DNA of 64,000 nucleotides from Fidelibacterota bacterium (GCA_002705575.1 PAHI01000007.1:34118-98117); one strand, 5' to 3'; numbered from the stretch's first letter, positions 8,421-18,365 are shown. The notes: generated from the letters alone by a model not told the origin. Numbers and translations are program-made.

Positions 8421-9563
8421 GTGACTAAATTAAAATTAGGAATGATAGGTGGTGGACAAGGAGCTTTTATAGGCGGTGTTCATCGAATAGCTTCTAGAAT
8501 AGATAATCATTATGAATTAGTAGCAGGATCACTAGCAAGTAATCCTGATGTAGCTCACGCATCAGCAAAAGATTTAGGCATTAATGAAGATAGATCATAT
8601 TCATCTTATGAAGAAATGGCTGCAAAAGAATCAAATAGAGATAATGGTATTGATGTAGCTGCAATAGTTACACCCAATCACCTTCATTACCCAATTGCAG
8701 AAGCTTTTCTAAAAAAAGGAATACATGTTATATGTGATAAACCTCTAACACATAACATAGAAGATGCAGAAAAATTTTACAACTGTGTAAAAGGTTCCAA
8801 GGCTTTATTTGCACTTACACATAACTACACAGGCTATCCAATGGTAAGGCAAGCCAGAGAAATGTTTCGTTCTGGTGAAATAGGAAAATTAAGAGTAATT
8901 CAAGTTGAGTATGCTCAGGACTGGCTAACGCTTCCAATTGAAAATGAAGGACAAAAACAGGCGGCATGGAGAACCGATCCATCAAAAGCAGGAATGGGCG
9001 GTTCAATTGGTGACATAGGAAGTCATGCTTTTAATCTAGCAGATTTTATTACTGGAGCAAAACTTGAAGAGTTATGTGCTGATATAAGTAGTTTTGTTGA
9101 AGGAAGAAAAAATGATGACAATGCTCATGTCTTATTAAGATATGAAAATGGTGTTAAGGGCATGCTATGGTCATCTCAAATTGCGCCTGGTAATGAAAAT
9201 GCTCTTAAAATTAGAATATATGGAGATAAAGGCGGCCTTGAATGGGAACAAGAAAATCCAAATTATTTAAGAGTAGATATATTTGGAAAGGCAAAAAAAA
9301 TTATAAGACGAGCTGGAAATGAAAGCACTGAAATTGGAACAAGAGTATCAAGAATTCCACCAGGTCATCCAGAAGGTTATCTTGAGGGTTTTGCAAATAT
9401 ATATTCAGATTTTGCAAAACAAATACTTGCTTTAAAGCAAGGAGTTAACATTGATGAAAGTTTGAAATTAGTTCCATCAATTAATGATGGGCTTAAAGGT
9501 GTCAGATTTATTACTTCTGTAGTAGACTCTGCCATGAATGGAAGTAAATGGATTAAATTTTAA
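8421..9563 (+). CDS. Gfo/Idh/MocA-family NAD(P)-dependent oxidoreductase
   Basis: 380 residues from GTG 8421, chosen because a GGGAGGA site sits just upstream. Seen: Rossmann GGGQGAF at residues 10-16, dinucleotide-site Lys107 in CDKPLT (EKP motif variant), and Asp198/His202 in GDIGSHAF, the usual catalytic region. Substrates in this family are sugars, inositols and their lactones. First gene of a plus-strand operon running to the RuBisCO-like gene; its end overlaps nothing but lies 16 bases from the second dehydrogenase start. D-apiose dehydrogenase also belongs to this family, which is one reason to compare this operon with apiose pathways. Confidence 0.88.
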   Translation: MTKLKLGMIGGGQGAFIGGVHRIASRIDNHYELVAGSLASNPDVAHASAKDLGINEDRSYSSYEEMAAKESNRDNGIDVAAIVTPNHLHYPIAEAFLKKGIHVICDKPLTHNIEDAEKFYNCVKGSKALFALTHNYTGYPMVRQAREMFRSGEIGKLRVIQVEYAQDWLTLPIENEGQKQAAWRTDPSKAGMGGSIGDIGSHAFNLADFITGAKLEELCADISSFVEGRKNDDNAHVLLRYENGVKGMLWSSQIAPGNENALKIRIYGDKGGLEWEQENPNYLRVDIFGKAKKIIRRAGNESTEIGTRVSRIPPGHPEGYLEGFANIYSDFAKQILALKQGVNIDESLKLVPSINDGLKGVRFITSVVDSAMNGSKWIKF

Positions 9564-9579
9564 CTTAGGGGATAGTAGA

Positions 9580-10728
9580 ATGAAAAAAAAATTAAGAGTT
9601 GGAATGATTGGTTATGGATTTATGGGAAAGGCTCATACAAATGCTTTCAGACAAGCTGCCAAATTTTTTCCAGATCTTCCTTACGAACCAGAGTTAAAAA
9701 TTTTTTGTGCAAGAAATAAAGATAGAGCGAGTCAATTTGCATCTAACTGGGGATATGAAAAAGTTGTAACCGATTGGAGAGAAGTTGTTGAAAGTAATGA
9801 AATTGATCTTATCGATATATGTGCTCCAAATAATATGCATAGAGAAATTGCTGTTGCTGCAGCAGAAAAAGGAAAATGGGTATTAACTGAAAAACCTCTG
9901 TCATTAAATGTAGCTGAGGGTGAAGAAATGGTTTCAGCAGTTGAAAAGGCAGGAGTACCAAATATGGTATGGTATAATTATAGAAGAATTCCAGCAGTTA
10001 CATTGGCAAAAAATATTATTGATAGAGGTTCACTTGGAAGAGTATTTCATTACAGAGCAAATTTTTTACAAGATTGGACAATTTCTTCTGAATTACCCCA
10101 AGGTGGTGAAGGTTTATGGAGGTTAGATGTTGATGTAGCTGGCAGTGGTGTTACTGGAGATTTATTAGCTCACTGTATAGATACCGCGATGTGGTTAAAT
10201 GGTCCTATTGTTGAGGTTAGTGCAATGACTGAAACATTTATCAAAGAAAGAACCCATAATTTAACAGGTAAGGTTCAAAAAGTTGGTATTGATGATGCAT
10301 GTGCGTTTTTAGCTAAATTTGAAAATGGATCTCTGGCAATTTTTGAATCTACAAGATATGCAAGGGGTCATAAAGCGCTTTACACATTTGAGATTAATGG
10401 AGAGAATTCTTCCATTGCATGGGATCTCCATGATTTACATCGTCTAAAATATTTTGATCATAGTGATGAGTCCATTGTGAGAGGTTGGAGAGATATCCAT
10501 GTGACAGATAGTGATCAACCTTATATGGATAAATGGTGGGTTCCTGGGTTAAATATTGGGTTTGAGCATTCTTTCACTCATGGTGTTGCAGATTTTTTAT
10601 CTAATGTTGATTCTGATAAAAAAGCTCAACCAGATTTTAGAAATGCCCTTCAGACTCAAAAAGTATGTGAAGCTGTTATTAATTCAGGTAAATCTAAACA
10701 ATGGTTACAAACTGATGTTAAGTTATAG
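9580..10728 (+). CDS. Gfo/Idh/MocA-family oxidoreductase (second copy)
   Basis: 382 residues from ATG 9580, which has AGGGG about seven bases upstream; a longer in-frame start at 9538 would overlap the previous gene and lacks such a site. Rossmann GYGFMGKAH (residues 11-19), EKP at 104-106, then GDLLAHCID in the catalytic region. Longer central domain than the first copy and only distant similarity to it, so the two probably catalyse different steps. Eleven bases separate it from the epimerase gene. Family known to act on C1, C2 or C3 of sugars, inositols and sugar amines; substrate here unknown. Confidence 0.88.
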   Translation: MKKKLRVGMIGYGFMGKAHTNAFRQAAKFFPDLPYEPELKIFCARNKDRASQFASNWGYEKVVTDWREVVESNEIDLIDICAPNNMHREIAVAAAEKGKWVLTEKPLSLNVAEGEEMVSAVEKAGVPNMVWYNYRRIPAVTLAKNIIDRGSLGRVFHYRANFLQDWTISSELPQGGEGLWRLDVDVAGSGVTGDLLAHCIDTAMWLNGPIVEVSAMTETFIKERTHNLTGKVQKVGIDDACAFLAKFENGSLAIFESTRYARGHKALYTFEINGENSSIAWDLHDLHRLKYFDHSDESIVRGWRDIHVTDSDQPYMDKWWVPGLNIGFEHSFTHGVADFLSNVDSDKKAQPDFRNALQTQKVCEAVINSGKSKQWLQTDVKL

Positions 10729-10739
10729 GATTTCTTACT

Positions 10740-11576
10740 ATGGGTTTTAAATATTCATACAACACTATAGTTTATTCAGGAGAAGAATATCATACTCAAG
10801 TTAAAAGATTGAATAAATTTGGATATGAAGGAATTGAGTTAGTAGGTGAACCTAGTTGGTATGATGTGAGCGAAGTAAATAAACTCAATTCAGAGTATAA
10901 CATCAATGTTAATTCAATTTGTTCTATTTTTACTACTGAGAGAGATTTAATACATCCTGAAAAGTCTATGCGAGAAAAAGCAATTGATTATTGTAAATCA
11001 ATAGCTGATATGGCAGCTGCTGTAGATTCAACAACCATGATAGTTGCACCATCACCTGTTGGAAAAATTGAAGCTATGGCCTCTGAAGAGGATGAAATGA
11101 ACTATGCTTTAGAGTCAGTACAAAAAGTTGGTGAATATGCAAAATCTGTTGGAATTAATATTTCAATAGAACCATGGAATAGATATGAAACATATTTTAT
11201 TAATAGATTAGAGCAAGCTGAAAAAATATTAGATAATTTAAATCTAGATAATGCTGGTATTCATGGTGATACTTTTCATATGTCAATTGAAGAAGTAAAT
11301 ATAGCCGAAGCTTACAAGAATATGGGAAAAAAATTAAACCATTGTCATCTAGCAGACTCTAATCGAGCTGCACCAGGAACTGGTCACACTGATTTTAAAC
11401 CAATTTTACAGGCTCTTAAAGATATAAACTTTTCAAATTTTATAACTATGGAACTCATACCACCTGTCTCAGATCCTTTTGCTTGTGTTAGAGGTGGTAA
11501 AGCTGAAGAGTATAAAGATAAGTATACAGAACAATCCATTAATCATTTGAAAAAAATTGAAAGCGAATTAAAATAA
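10740..11576 (+). CDS. Tagatose 3-epimerase-like TIM-barrel isomerase
   Basis: 278 residues. The ligand set of D-tagatose 3-epimerase is preserved in order and spacing: Glu144 (IEPWNRYE), Asp177 with His180 (HGDTFH), His203 (HCHLADSNR) with Arg209, and Glu238 (TMELIP). It would move a carbonyl or invert a hydroxyl next to it in a free ketose or keto-acid. It sits between the second dehydrogenase and the sugar kinase (three bases before the latter), so it probably prepares the kinase substrate. Related to, but clearly different from, the epimerase at 3720-4568. Confidence 0.85.
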   Translation: MGFKYSYNTIVYSGEEYHTQVKRLNKFGYEGIELVGEPSWYDVSEVNKLNSEYNINVNSICSIFTTERDLIHPEKSMREKAIDYCKSIADMAAAVDSTTMIVAPSPVGKIEAMASEEDEMNYALESVQKVGEYAKSVGINISIEPWNRYETYFINRLEQAEKILDNLNLDNAGIHGDTFHMSIEEVNIAEAYKNMGKKLNHCHLADSNRAAPGTGHTDFKPILQALKDINFSNFITMELIPPVSDPFACVRGGKAEEYKDKYTEQSINHLKKIESELK

Positions 11577-11579
11577 ATC

Positions 11580-12524
11580 ATGCAAAAAAAGTATGACACA
11601 ACAGTTTTAGGTTTGTATGTATTAGATATATTGGGTCGACCAGTTAGTAAAATACCCGAAGGGGGAAACTTAGCATATATTGAAGAACTAAGATTAACTG
11701 TTGCTGGTACAGCAGGTGGTACAGTTGTAGATTGTGCAAAACTTGGTGTAAGCACACTTGGTGTTGGTGCAGTTGGAGATGATGAAAAAGCAGATTTTGT
11801 AATATCAACTTTGGAAAAATTTGGAGTTGATACAGCTGGATTTGAGAGATTAAACGGTATACCGACTTCATCTACAATTTTAAACATAAGACCTAACGGT
11901 GAAAGACCAGCCTTACACTTACGAGGAGCCTGTGATTATTTTCTACCACCCTCAAAAGATAAAGTTGATATTTTTGATTGTAAAGTATTCCACTTAGGTG
12001 GAACAGGTTTATTAAAATTATTAGATGGTGAGGTATCTGTTGATTTATTGAAGCAAGCTAAGGAAAGGGGTTGTATTACAACTTGGGATCTAATTGGAGC
12101 TACTGAAGAAACAATAAAAATAGTTGCACCGCTATTACCACATATTGATTATTTTATGCCAAGTATTGAAGAAGCAAGTATTATGTGTGGTTTAACAAAA
12201 GCAGAAGATGTTGCTAAGTTTTATCTTGATGGAGGAGTTAAAAATTGTGTTTTAACTATGGGTGAAGAAGGGTCTCTTTTTATGAATCAAAAAGATAAAA
12301 TTATTACTCCAGCATTTGACATTAATGTAGTTGATACAACCGGTTGTGGAGATGCTTTTGATGCTGGGATGATAGTTGCTTTAATAAAAGATATGGATTT
12401 AGAGTCATCATTAAAATTTGCAACAACAACATCAGGCTTAGTTGCAACAGGCTTAGGTTCAGATGCTGGTATAGTTGATTATGAAGATACTATAAAAAAA
12501 ATGAATTCACTAAAAACAAAATAG
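11580..12524 (+). CDS. PfkB-family carbohydrate kinase
   Basis: 314 residues, ribokinase fold. N-terminal sugar-binding segment VAGTAGGTVVDCAKLG (near residues 42-56, GG pair) and C-terminal anion-hole/catalytic motif DTTGCGDAFDAG at 252-263 with base Asp258 are both present. It would phosphorylate a sugar, keto-sugar or sugar acid with ATP in the cytoplasm. Operon position, after dehydrogenases and an epimerase and before the aldolase-SDR and transketolase, fits the phosphorylation step that precedes C-C cleavage. No lid feature identifies the substrate. Confidence 0.88.
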   Translation: MQKKYDTTVLGLYVLDILGRPVSKIPEGGNLAYIEELRLTVAGTAGGTVVDCAKLGVSTLGVGAVGDDEKADFVISTLEKFGVDTAGFERLNGIPTSSTILNIRPNGERPALHLRGACDYFLPPSKDKVDIFDCKVFHLGGTGLLKLLDGEVSVDLLKQAKERGCITTWDLIGATEETIKIVAPLLPHIDYFMPSIEEASIMCGLTKAEDVAKFYLDGGVKNCVLTMGEEGSLFMNQKDKIITPAFDINVVDTTGCGDAFDAGMIVALIKDMDLESSLKFATTTSGLVATGLGSDAGIVDYEDTIKKMNSLKTK

Positions 12525-12566
12525 ATTTTGGTTACATCTAATTTAAATTAATATATTTTCTTCAAA

Positions 12567-14615
12567 ATGAAAAATAATTGGTCAACAATAGCAGTAAATA
12601 AGTATATTTCTAAATATAAAAAGATTGGAGTTAGTAAAGATTTAGCTCTTAGAATATATTCAACACAACTTTTAGGGAGAAATAGAAAACTAGTTTTGCA
12701 TGGAGGAGGTAATACTTCCTTAAAAACAGTTGCCAAGAATATTTATGGAAAAAAAATTAATGTGATGCATATAAAGGGCAGTGGGTGGGATATGTCAGAT
12801 ATTGATTATCTTGGTTTACCAGCTGTTGAACTAGATCCTTTATTGAAGACAACAAATTTAAAAAGTCTTGATGATTTTTCTATGGTGAATTTACAAAGAA
12901 AAAATTTATTAGACTCAAAAGCGCCAAATCCTTCAGTTGAAACATTATTACATGCTTTTATTCCTTATAAATATGTTGATCATACTCACGCAAATTCAAT
13001 ATTAAGTTTAATTGATCAGCCAAATGATATCCAAATCTGCAAAAAATTATTTGGAAATACAGTTGGCATTGTGCCTTATGTTATTCCTGGTTTTGATTTA
13101 GCTATTAAGGCTAATGAAGTATTTAAAAAAAATAATAAAGTTATTGGTTTGATATTATTAAATCATGGTATTTTTACATTTGGAAATACTGCAAAAGAGA
13201 GTTATGATCGCATGATAAAGTTAGTTTCTCTTGCAGAAAGATTTTTATCAAAATACCCTAATACACTTATATCGAGTACAAAAAAAATTAAAAAAATTAC
13301 TTTTAGAATTGAAAATATTTTACCTTTAATTAGAAAAAAATTATCTAGTAAGACTGAAGAAGATATTACTAAATGGGTTCTAGATTTTAGAGTAAATAAA
13401 AAAATTTTAAATTATTTAAAAAATAATAATCTTTCTAATTTTTCACAAAGAGGACCTGTAACTCCTGATCATGTTATTAGAATTAAACCAAAACCTGCGA
13501 TTATGAACTTGGATAAAATAAAAAAAAATAATTTAGAAAAAAAAATTTCAGATGTTATAAATAATTATTCAAAAAACTATAAAAGTTATTTTAAAAGAAA
13601 TAAAAAATACGTTAAGGGATCTGCTATACTTGATTCTAATCCTCGGATCATATTAATTCCCGGATTAGGAATAATTGGAATTGGAAGAACTTCAAAAGAT
13701 GCAAAAATTGCATCTGATTTAGCAGAATGTACTATTGATGTAATTTCACAAGCTGAGTCACTTGGAAAGTATAAATCTATTTCTGAAAAAGAAATTTTTA
13801 AAATGGAATATTGGTCATTAGAACAAGCAAAACTTAAAACACAAAAAAGAAAATATTTTAATGGAAATGTTGTTTTAATTAGTGGTGGCTGTGGAGAAAT
13901 AGGATTATCAACTGCTAAAGCATTTCATAATGAGGGTGCAGAAGTAATATTATTAGAAAAAGAACAAGAGCATATTAATAAAACACCACAAGATATAAAA
14001 GAGTTTGCTACAATAATAAAATGTGATGTTACAAAATCTAATTCTGTAGATAAAGCAATTAAAGAGTCAATTAAAATTCATGGAGGTATAGATATTTTGA
14101 TATGTAATGCAGGGGCTCCTTGGCAGGGAGAAATGGCAACTCTTCCTAAAGATATTTTACAAAAAAGTTTAGATCTTAATCTTTTATCGCATCATCATAT
14201 TTCGCAGCATGCAGTTAAAGTTTTTCTTAAACAAAAAACTGGAGGATTACTTCTTTATAATATTTCAAAACAATCAATTAATCCGGGTAAAAATTTTGGT
14301 GCTTACGGAATTGCAAAGGCTGCAACATTGTTCATGATGAGACAGTACACACTTGAATATGCAAAGTTCGGTGTAAGAGCTAATGGTGTAAACCCTGATA
14401 GAGTTGCTACGAATTTTGGTGGTAAAAACTTTGTTAAAGAAAGAGCAAAGGCAAGAGGAGTAAGAACATCAGATTATTTAAAAAGCAATTTATTAAATAC
14501 TGAAGTAAAACCAAAAGATGTAGCCAATGCATTTATTTTATTAGCAAAGTCAAAAAAAACAACAGGTGATGTTTTGACAGTAGACGGTGGAAATATTACA
14601 GCAACATTAAGATAA
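12567..14615 (+). CDS. Bifunctional class II aldolase / short-chain dehydrogenase
   Basis: 682-residue fusion. N-terminal class II aldolase: HGGGNTS (45-51), Glu125 (PSVETLLHA), zinc ligands His139 and His141 (DHTHA) and His200 (LNHGIF). C-terminal SDR from about residue 430: SGGCGEIG, CNAGAPW and catalytic YGIAK. This architecture is known from RhaD/RhaE-type enzymes that cleave rhamnulose-1-phosphate and oxidise lactaldehyde. Here it is encoded with a transketolase pair and a RuBisCO-like protein instead of a rhamnulose kinase, so a different ketose phosphate is possible. The linker is lysine- and asparagine-rich. A 42-base gap precedes it; three bases follow to the next gene. Confidence 0.88.
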   Translation: MKNNWSTIAVNKYISKYKKIGVSKDLALRIYSTQLLGRNRKLVLHGGGNTSLKTVAKNIYGKKINVMHIKGSGWDMSDIDYLGLPAVELDPLLKTTNLKSLDDFSMVNLQRKNLLDSKAPNPSVETLLHAFIPYKYVDHTHANSILSLIDQPNDIQICKKLFGNTVGIVPYVIPGFDLAIKANEVFKKNNKVIGLILLNHGIFTFGNTAKESYDRMIKLVSLAERFLSKYPNTLISSTKKIKKITFRIENILPLIRKKLSSKTEEDITKWVLDFRVNKKILNYLKNNNLSNFSQRGPVTPDHVIRIKPKPAIMNLDKIKKNNLEKKISDVINNYSKNYKSYFKRNKKYVKGSAILDSNPRIILIPGLGIIGIGRTSKDAKIASDLAECTIDVISQAESLGKYKSISEKEIFKMEYWSLEQAKLKTQKRKYFNGNVVLISGGCGEIGLSTAKAFHNEGAEVILLEKEQEHINKTPQDIKEFATIIKCDVTKSNSVDKAIKESIKIHGGIDILICNAGAPWQGEMATLPKDILQKSLDLNLLSHHHISQHAVKVFLKQKTGGLLLYNISKQSINPGKNFGAYGIAKAATLFMMRQYTLEYAKFGVRANGVNPDRVATNFGGKNFVKERAKARGVRTSDYLKSNLLNTEVKPKDVANAFILLAKSKKTTGDVLTVDGGNITATLR

Positions 14616-14618
14616 AAA

Positions 14619-15539
14619 ATGAAGAATAAAAAAAATAATAAAGAAGTAGCTCATGGTATTAGAAAAAGAGTTTTTGAGCATTGTATTAAAAATAATGGAG
14701 GTTATCTAAGTCAAGCATGCTCTGCTGCTGAGCAGCTTGCTTGGTTATATAATGACGTTCTAAATTTAGGAGACTCTATATTGCCTATGATACCTGATGA
14801 ATTTAATGGTGTTCCATCAAAAGATAATTCTAGTTATGTTACAGGAGCAGGATATAATGGTCCATTTGAACCAAGTTTTGATCGTTTAATAATTGCACCA
14901 GCTCATTACGCCTTAGTTGCATATGCAACACTAATTGAAGTAGGCAGAATGTCACCTGAAGCTTTAGATATGTTCAATAAAGATGGATCTTCAGTTGAAA
15001 TGATAGGAGCAGAACATTCACCTGGAATGGAGGTTCATAATGGTACATTAGGTGTTGGTTTGTCAACAGGTGCAGGTTTAGCAATGGGAAGAAAAATAAA
15101 AAATGAAAGTGGTGAAGTTTGTGTGTTTATGTCTGATGGTGAATTACAAGAAGGTCAAGTATGGGAGGCATTACAAGCATGTGTTCATCACAAAATTGAT
15201 AATCTATGGGCCATTGTAGATGTTAATGAACAACAAGTTAATGGTGCAATGAAAGATGTAATGGACATAGGTGATATTGCAAAAAAAATTGAGTCTTTTG
15301 GTGCAGTAGTAGCAGAAATTAATGGTCATGATTTTGAAGAGATGAATAATGCTAAAAAATTAAATCATAAAGATAAACCACTTATTATTCTTGCTAAAAC
15401 TTCTCCATACAAAGGAATGAATCACCTAAAAACTCGTTTTCCAAAATTACATTATGTAAGATTCAAATCTGAAGATGAAAGAATAAAAATGAATCATGAA
15501 ATTTCAAAAGAATTAGGAATTGATTCAATAGATTATTAA
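14619..15539 (+). CDS. Transketolase, N-terminal (TPP-binding) subunit
   Basis: 306 residues corresponding to the first half of transketolase. Seen: PAHYALVAYA, GAEHSPGMEVHNGTLG and the thiamine-pyrophosphate motif SDGELQEGQ starting at residue 172 with Asn203 closing it. The usual GDGE is SDGE. Split transketolases pair with a C-terminal subunit; the partner is the next gene. They transfer C2 units or, in apulose-4-phosphate transketolase, act on a branched sugar. The housekeeping enzyme is normally a single chain, so a specialised catabolic role is likely. Confidence 0.9.
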   Translation: MKNKKNNKEVAHGIRKRVFEHCIKNNGGYLSQACSAAEQLAWLYNDVLNLGDSILPMIPDEFNGVPSKDNSSYVTGAGYNGPFEPSFDRLIIAPAHYALVAYATLIEVGRMSPEALDMFNKDGSSVEMIGAEHSPGMEVHNGTLGVGLSTGAGLAMGRKIKNESGEVCVFMSDGELQEGQVWEALQACVHHKIDNLWAIVDVNEQQVNGAMKDVMDIGDIAKKIESFGAVVAEINGHDFEEMNNAKKLNHKDKPLIILAKTSPYKGMNHLKTRFPKLHYVRFKSEDERIKMNHEISKELGIDSIDY

Positions 15540-15543
15540 AGCC

Positions 15544-16545
15544 ATGGAAATAGTAAATAAACCATATGCAAAAGCATTTGAGAATTTTGCAAAAGATAAA
15601 AAAGAAGTTTTGTGCATTTCAGCTGATTTAGATTCATCATGTGAAATTGATGGTTTTAGAGATCGTTACCCTAATAAATTTATATCAATGGGTATGGCAG
15701 AACAAAATATGATGAGTTTTTCTGGCGGCTTAGGACTTGCCGGTTTTAGACCTTTTATTCATTCGTTTGGAGTATTTACATACAGAAGACCATATGATCA
15801 ATTGATTGCCTCTATAGCTTATCCAAAAAGAAGAGCTAGAATAATGGGTTTTCTTCCAGGCATAACTACTCCTGGCGGTATGACACATCAAGCAATAGAA
15901 GATATATCAGTAATGCGAACACTTCCAAACATGACCGTTCTCGAAACTGGTGATGCCACTGAAGTAGAGAGCATATGTGAAGCCGCTGACTCTATAGACG
16001 GTCCAGTTTATTGCAGAATATTAAGAGGTTCAGTTCCAAGATTATTTAAAACTCCTATAATAGTTGGTGATGTAAGAATTTTAAGTGAAGGTTTAGATAT
16101 TATAATTTTCACATCTGGAATTTGTACTGAAGAAGCAATTAGAGCTCGATCAGCTTTAAAGAAATTTGGAATTTCTATTAAGCATATTCATGTTTCCACT
16201 CTAAAACCTATTAATGAAGAATTATTTCTTTCATTACTTACAGAATCGAAATCTAATATAATTACCATGGAGAATCATCTAGTAAATGGAGGTCTTGGCT
16301 CGATAGTTTCTGATATTATTTCTAAATATGGATTAGGAAAAAAATTAATTAAGCTTGGTCTTCAAGATACATATGCACATGGTGGATCAAAAAGATATTT
16401 GTCGAGATATTATAATTTAGATGCCATAGCTCTAATTAGATCAATTGAGAAACTCACAACTTTAAAAACAAAAATTGAAGAAGAAGATTTAATAGAGGCA
16501 CGAATAGAGGATGTTCATTCTTTATCAAAAGCAGAGGCTTTATAA
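15544..16545 (+). CDS. Transketolase, C-terminal (pyrimidine-binding) subunit
   Basis: 333 residues corresponding to the middle and C-terminal transketolase domains. Catalytic Glu53 in MAEQNMM, the GFRPFIHSF strand and a C-terminal domain with HVSTLKP and ENHLVNGGLGS are present. It would complete the thiamine-dependent active site at the interface with the product of the preceding gene (four-base gap). The two subunits together have about 639 residues, normal for one transketolase. Placed directly before the RuBisCO-like gene, whose start lies one base after this stop. Confidence 0.9.
   Translation: MEIVNKPYAKAFENFAKDKKEVLCISADLDSSCEIDGFRDRYPNKFISMGMAEQNMMSFSGGLGLAGFRPFIHSFGVFTYRRPYDQLIASIAYPKRRARIMGFLPGITTPGGMTHQAIEDISVMRTLPNMTVLETGDATEVESICEAADSIDGPVYCRILRGSVPRLFKTPIIVGDVRILSEGLDIIIFTSGICTEEAIRARSALKKFGISIKHIHVSTLKPINEELFLSLLTESKSNIITMENHLVNGGLGSIVSDIISKYGLGKKLIKLGLQDTYAHGGSKRYLSRYYNLDAIALIRSIEKLTTLKTKIEEEDLIEARIEDVHSLSKAEAL
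16533..16537 (+). promoter_or_regulatory. Ribosome-binding site supporting a TTG start
   Basis: AGAGG inside the end of the transketolase C-subunit gene, nine bases before TTG 16547. It favours that start over the in-frame ATG at 16511, which would overlap by 35 bases with GAGG directly abutting it. Confidence 0.5.
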
Positions 16546-16546
16546 T

Positions 16547-17653
16547 TTGAAACGTTTTAATGTTATTTATAAAATTTTTGCTGATACAGATATAAATGCA
16601 AAAAAAATTGCACAATCAATTTGTCATGAAAATACAGTAGAAATTCCAAGTGATATGGTTTCCAAAGGTTATATTAAGGATCAAATAGTTGGCAAAATTG
16701 AAAATATAAAAAAAGATAATGAATTTTTTATAGTTACAATTTCTTACTTAAATGAAAGTGTTGGGCAAGAAATTAATCAATTTTTTAACATTATTCATGG
16801 AAATACTTCAATGTATGAAAATGTAAGAGTTATTGAAGTTCAAATAAATTCAGATTTAAAGAAATTTTTTCCAGGCCCAAAATTTGGTATTCAAGGTATT
16901 AGAAAAATATTAAATCACACGGACTCTATTTTATGCCCTGTATTAAAGCCACAAGGTTTATCTTCAGATGAATTAGCAACATTAGCTTATGATTTTATAA
17001 TATCTGGAGCTGATATGATTAAAGAGGATCATAACTTAAGCAATCAAACCTTTTCATCTTTTAGGCACAGAATTGAAAAAATTTCTAAAGCTGTCAAAAA
17101 AGCTAATAATGAAACTGGAAAGAAGTCTCTATATTTTGCACATATTTCAACTAATTTTGAAAATATAATAGATGATATAGATTTTTCAATTGAGGCAGGT
17201 GTTGATGGTATTATGTTAATTCCTAGTTTGGTTGGATATAGTTTTTTTTATCACATCTCTAAAAATAAAAATTTTAATATACCTATAATTTCACATCCAA
17301 GTTTTTCTGGCGGTCATGTTTTATCAAAAAATAATGGTATAAATCATGGTGTTTATTATGGGACGTTGCAAAGATTAATTGGAGCAGATATGTCAATTTT
17401 TCCAAATTTTGGAGGAAGATTTGAATTCACTAAAGACGAATGTTTAGATATATCTCTGAGATGTAGAGAAACAAATGGAATTGGTAAATCAATATTTCCT
17501 GCAGTAGGAGGAGGTATGTCTATTAAAACTGCAAATGAAATGCGTTCTATGTTTGGAAAGGATGCTGTTTTTTTGCTAGGCGGTGGTTTAATAAAATACA
17601 GAGATACAATGAAGAATGTTATTAGTAATATTAGAAATATTTTAGATAGCTAG
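16547..17653 (+). CDS. RuBisCO-like protein (form IV family)
   Basis: 368 residues from TTG 16547; an ATG at 16511 would add twelve residues. RuBisCO large-chain landmarks: FPGPKFGIQGIR (108-119), KPQG (134-137, Lys134 at the K175 position), ADMIKEDH (156-162... Lys159 at the carbamylated-lysine position, Asp161), SHPSFSGG and late VGGGMS. The third metal ligand Glu is His162, and the chain is shorter than true RuBisCO, so CO2 fixation on ribulose bisphosphate is unlikely. RuBisCO-like proteins act as enolases, isomerases or decarboxylases; in D-apionate catabolism members decarboxylate or transcarboxylate 3-oxo-isoapionate-4-phosphate, often beside split transketolases. The reaction here is unknown. 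Confidence 0.85.
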   Translation: MKRFNVIYKIFADTDINAKKIAQSICHENTVEIPSDMVSKGYIKDQIVGKIENIKKDNEFFIVTISYLNESVGQEINQFFNIIHGNTSMYENVRVIEVQINSDLKKFFPGPKFGIQGIRKILNHTDSILCPVLKPQGLSSDELATLAYDFIISGADMIKEDHNLSNQTFSSFRHRIEKISKAVKKANNETGKKSLYFAHISTNFENIIDDIDFSIEAGVDGIMLIPSLVGYSFFYHISKNKNFNIPIISHPSFSGGHVLSKNNGINHGVYYGTLQRLIGADMSIFPNFGGRFEFTKDECLDISLRCRETNGIGKSIFPAVGGGMSIKTANEMRSMFGKDAVFLLGGGLIKYRDTMKNVISNIRNILDS

Positions 17654-18291
17654 TTTTTTTTATTGTAATTTTTTATTTCAATTAGGATTTTTTTCATTTC
17701 CTTTAGTGGTATTTTTTTTGGAGAACCATTAATTTTACTTATAGTAATTTGTTTGCACATTGCCTCAAATTGTTCTGCCAAATATACAGTTTCTTCAAGA
17801 TTTTTACCTGTAGTGACAACACCATGATTTGCAATTAAGGTCACATTTCTTTTATTTAAAGATTTAACAATTGCATTAGCTAGTTCCATAGAACCCGGTA
17901 TATAAAATTTTGTACACCTTACATCTATACCACCAAATAAAGCTATTAGATAATGATATGAATCAATTTTTTTTTGTAACATAGAAAAACCTGTTCCATA
18001 GATAGGATGATTATGTATAACTGAGTTAACTTCAGGAATTTTTTTGTATATTTCTAAATGGAACTTCCATTCAATTGAAGGTTTTTGTATTCTATTAAAT
18101 TTACCTTTTTTTGTAATGTAAACCAAATCTCTTGATTTTATTTTTTTATAATCTCTTGCTGATGGAGTAATTAACAACCCATCATTAAATCTATGACTAA
18201 TGTTGCCAGTTTTACCTTGATTTAATTTTAAATACTCAATTTTTAAGCAGGATTTGATAATTTCATTTCTAATAGATTCTTCTTTTTTCAT
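17650..18291 (-). CDS. Class II aldolase, L-fuculose-phosphate aldolase (FucA)-like
   Basis: 213 residues from the ATG complementary to 18289-18291. With this start, Glu74, His93, His95 and His156 fall exactly one position after catalytic Glu73 and zinc ligands His92, His94 and His155 of E. coli FucA; GNIS at 29-32 marks the phosphate-binding site. An upstream ATG (18336) would add fifteen hydrophobic residues not found in the family. It cleaves a ketose 1-phosphate into dihydroxyacetone phosphate and an aldehyde, or decarboxylates a related sugar acid. Its end overlaps the RuBisCO-like gene by four bases on the opposite strand, so it is a separate transcript. Confidence 0.85.
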   Translation of the reverse strand: MKKEESIRNEIIKSCLKIEYLKLNQGKTGNISHRFNDGLLITPSARDYKKIKSRDLVYITKKGKFNRIQKPSIEWKFHLEIYKKIPEVNSVIHNHPIYGTGFSMLQKKIDSYHYLIALFGGIDVRCTKFYIPGSMELANAIVKSLNKRNVTLIANHGVVTTGKNLEETVYLAEQFEAMCKQITISKINGSPKKIPLKEMKKILIEIKNYNKKN

Positions 18292-18365
18292 TTTTATTGA
18301 GTATAATAGTACAATTGTTGATAAAATTATAATCAATTATTGGCAAATTTCCTCGTATTTCATTA

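Noticed and set aside
16547..17653. True RuBisCO large subunit
   Set aside because: Third metal ligand is His, chain is short, and no small subunit or phosphoribulokinase is present.
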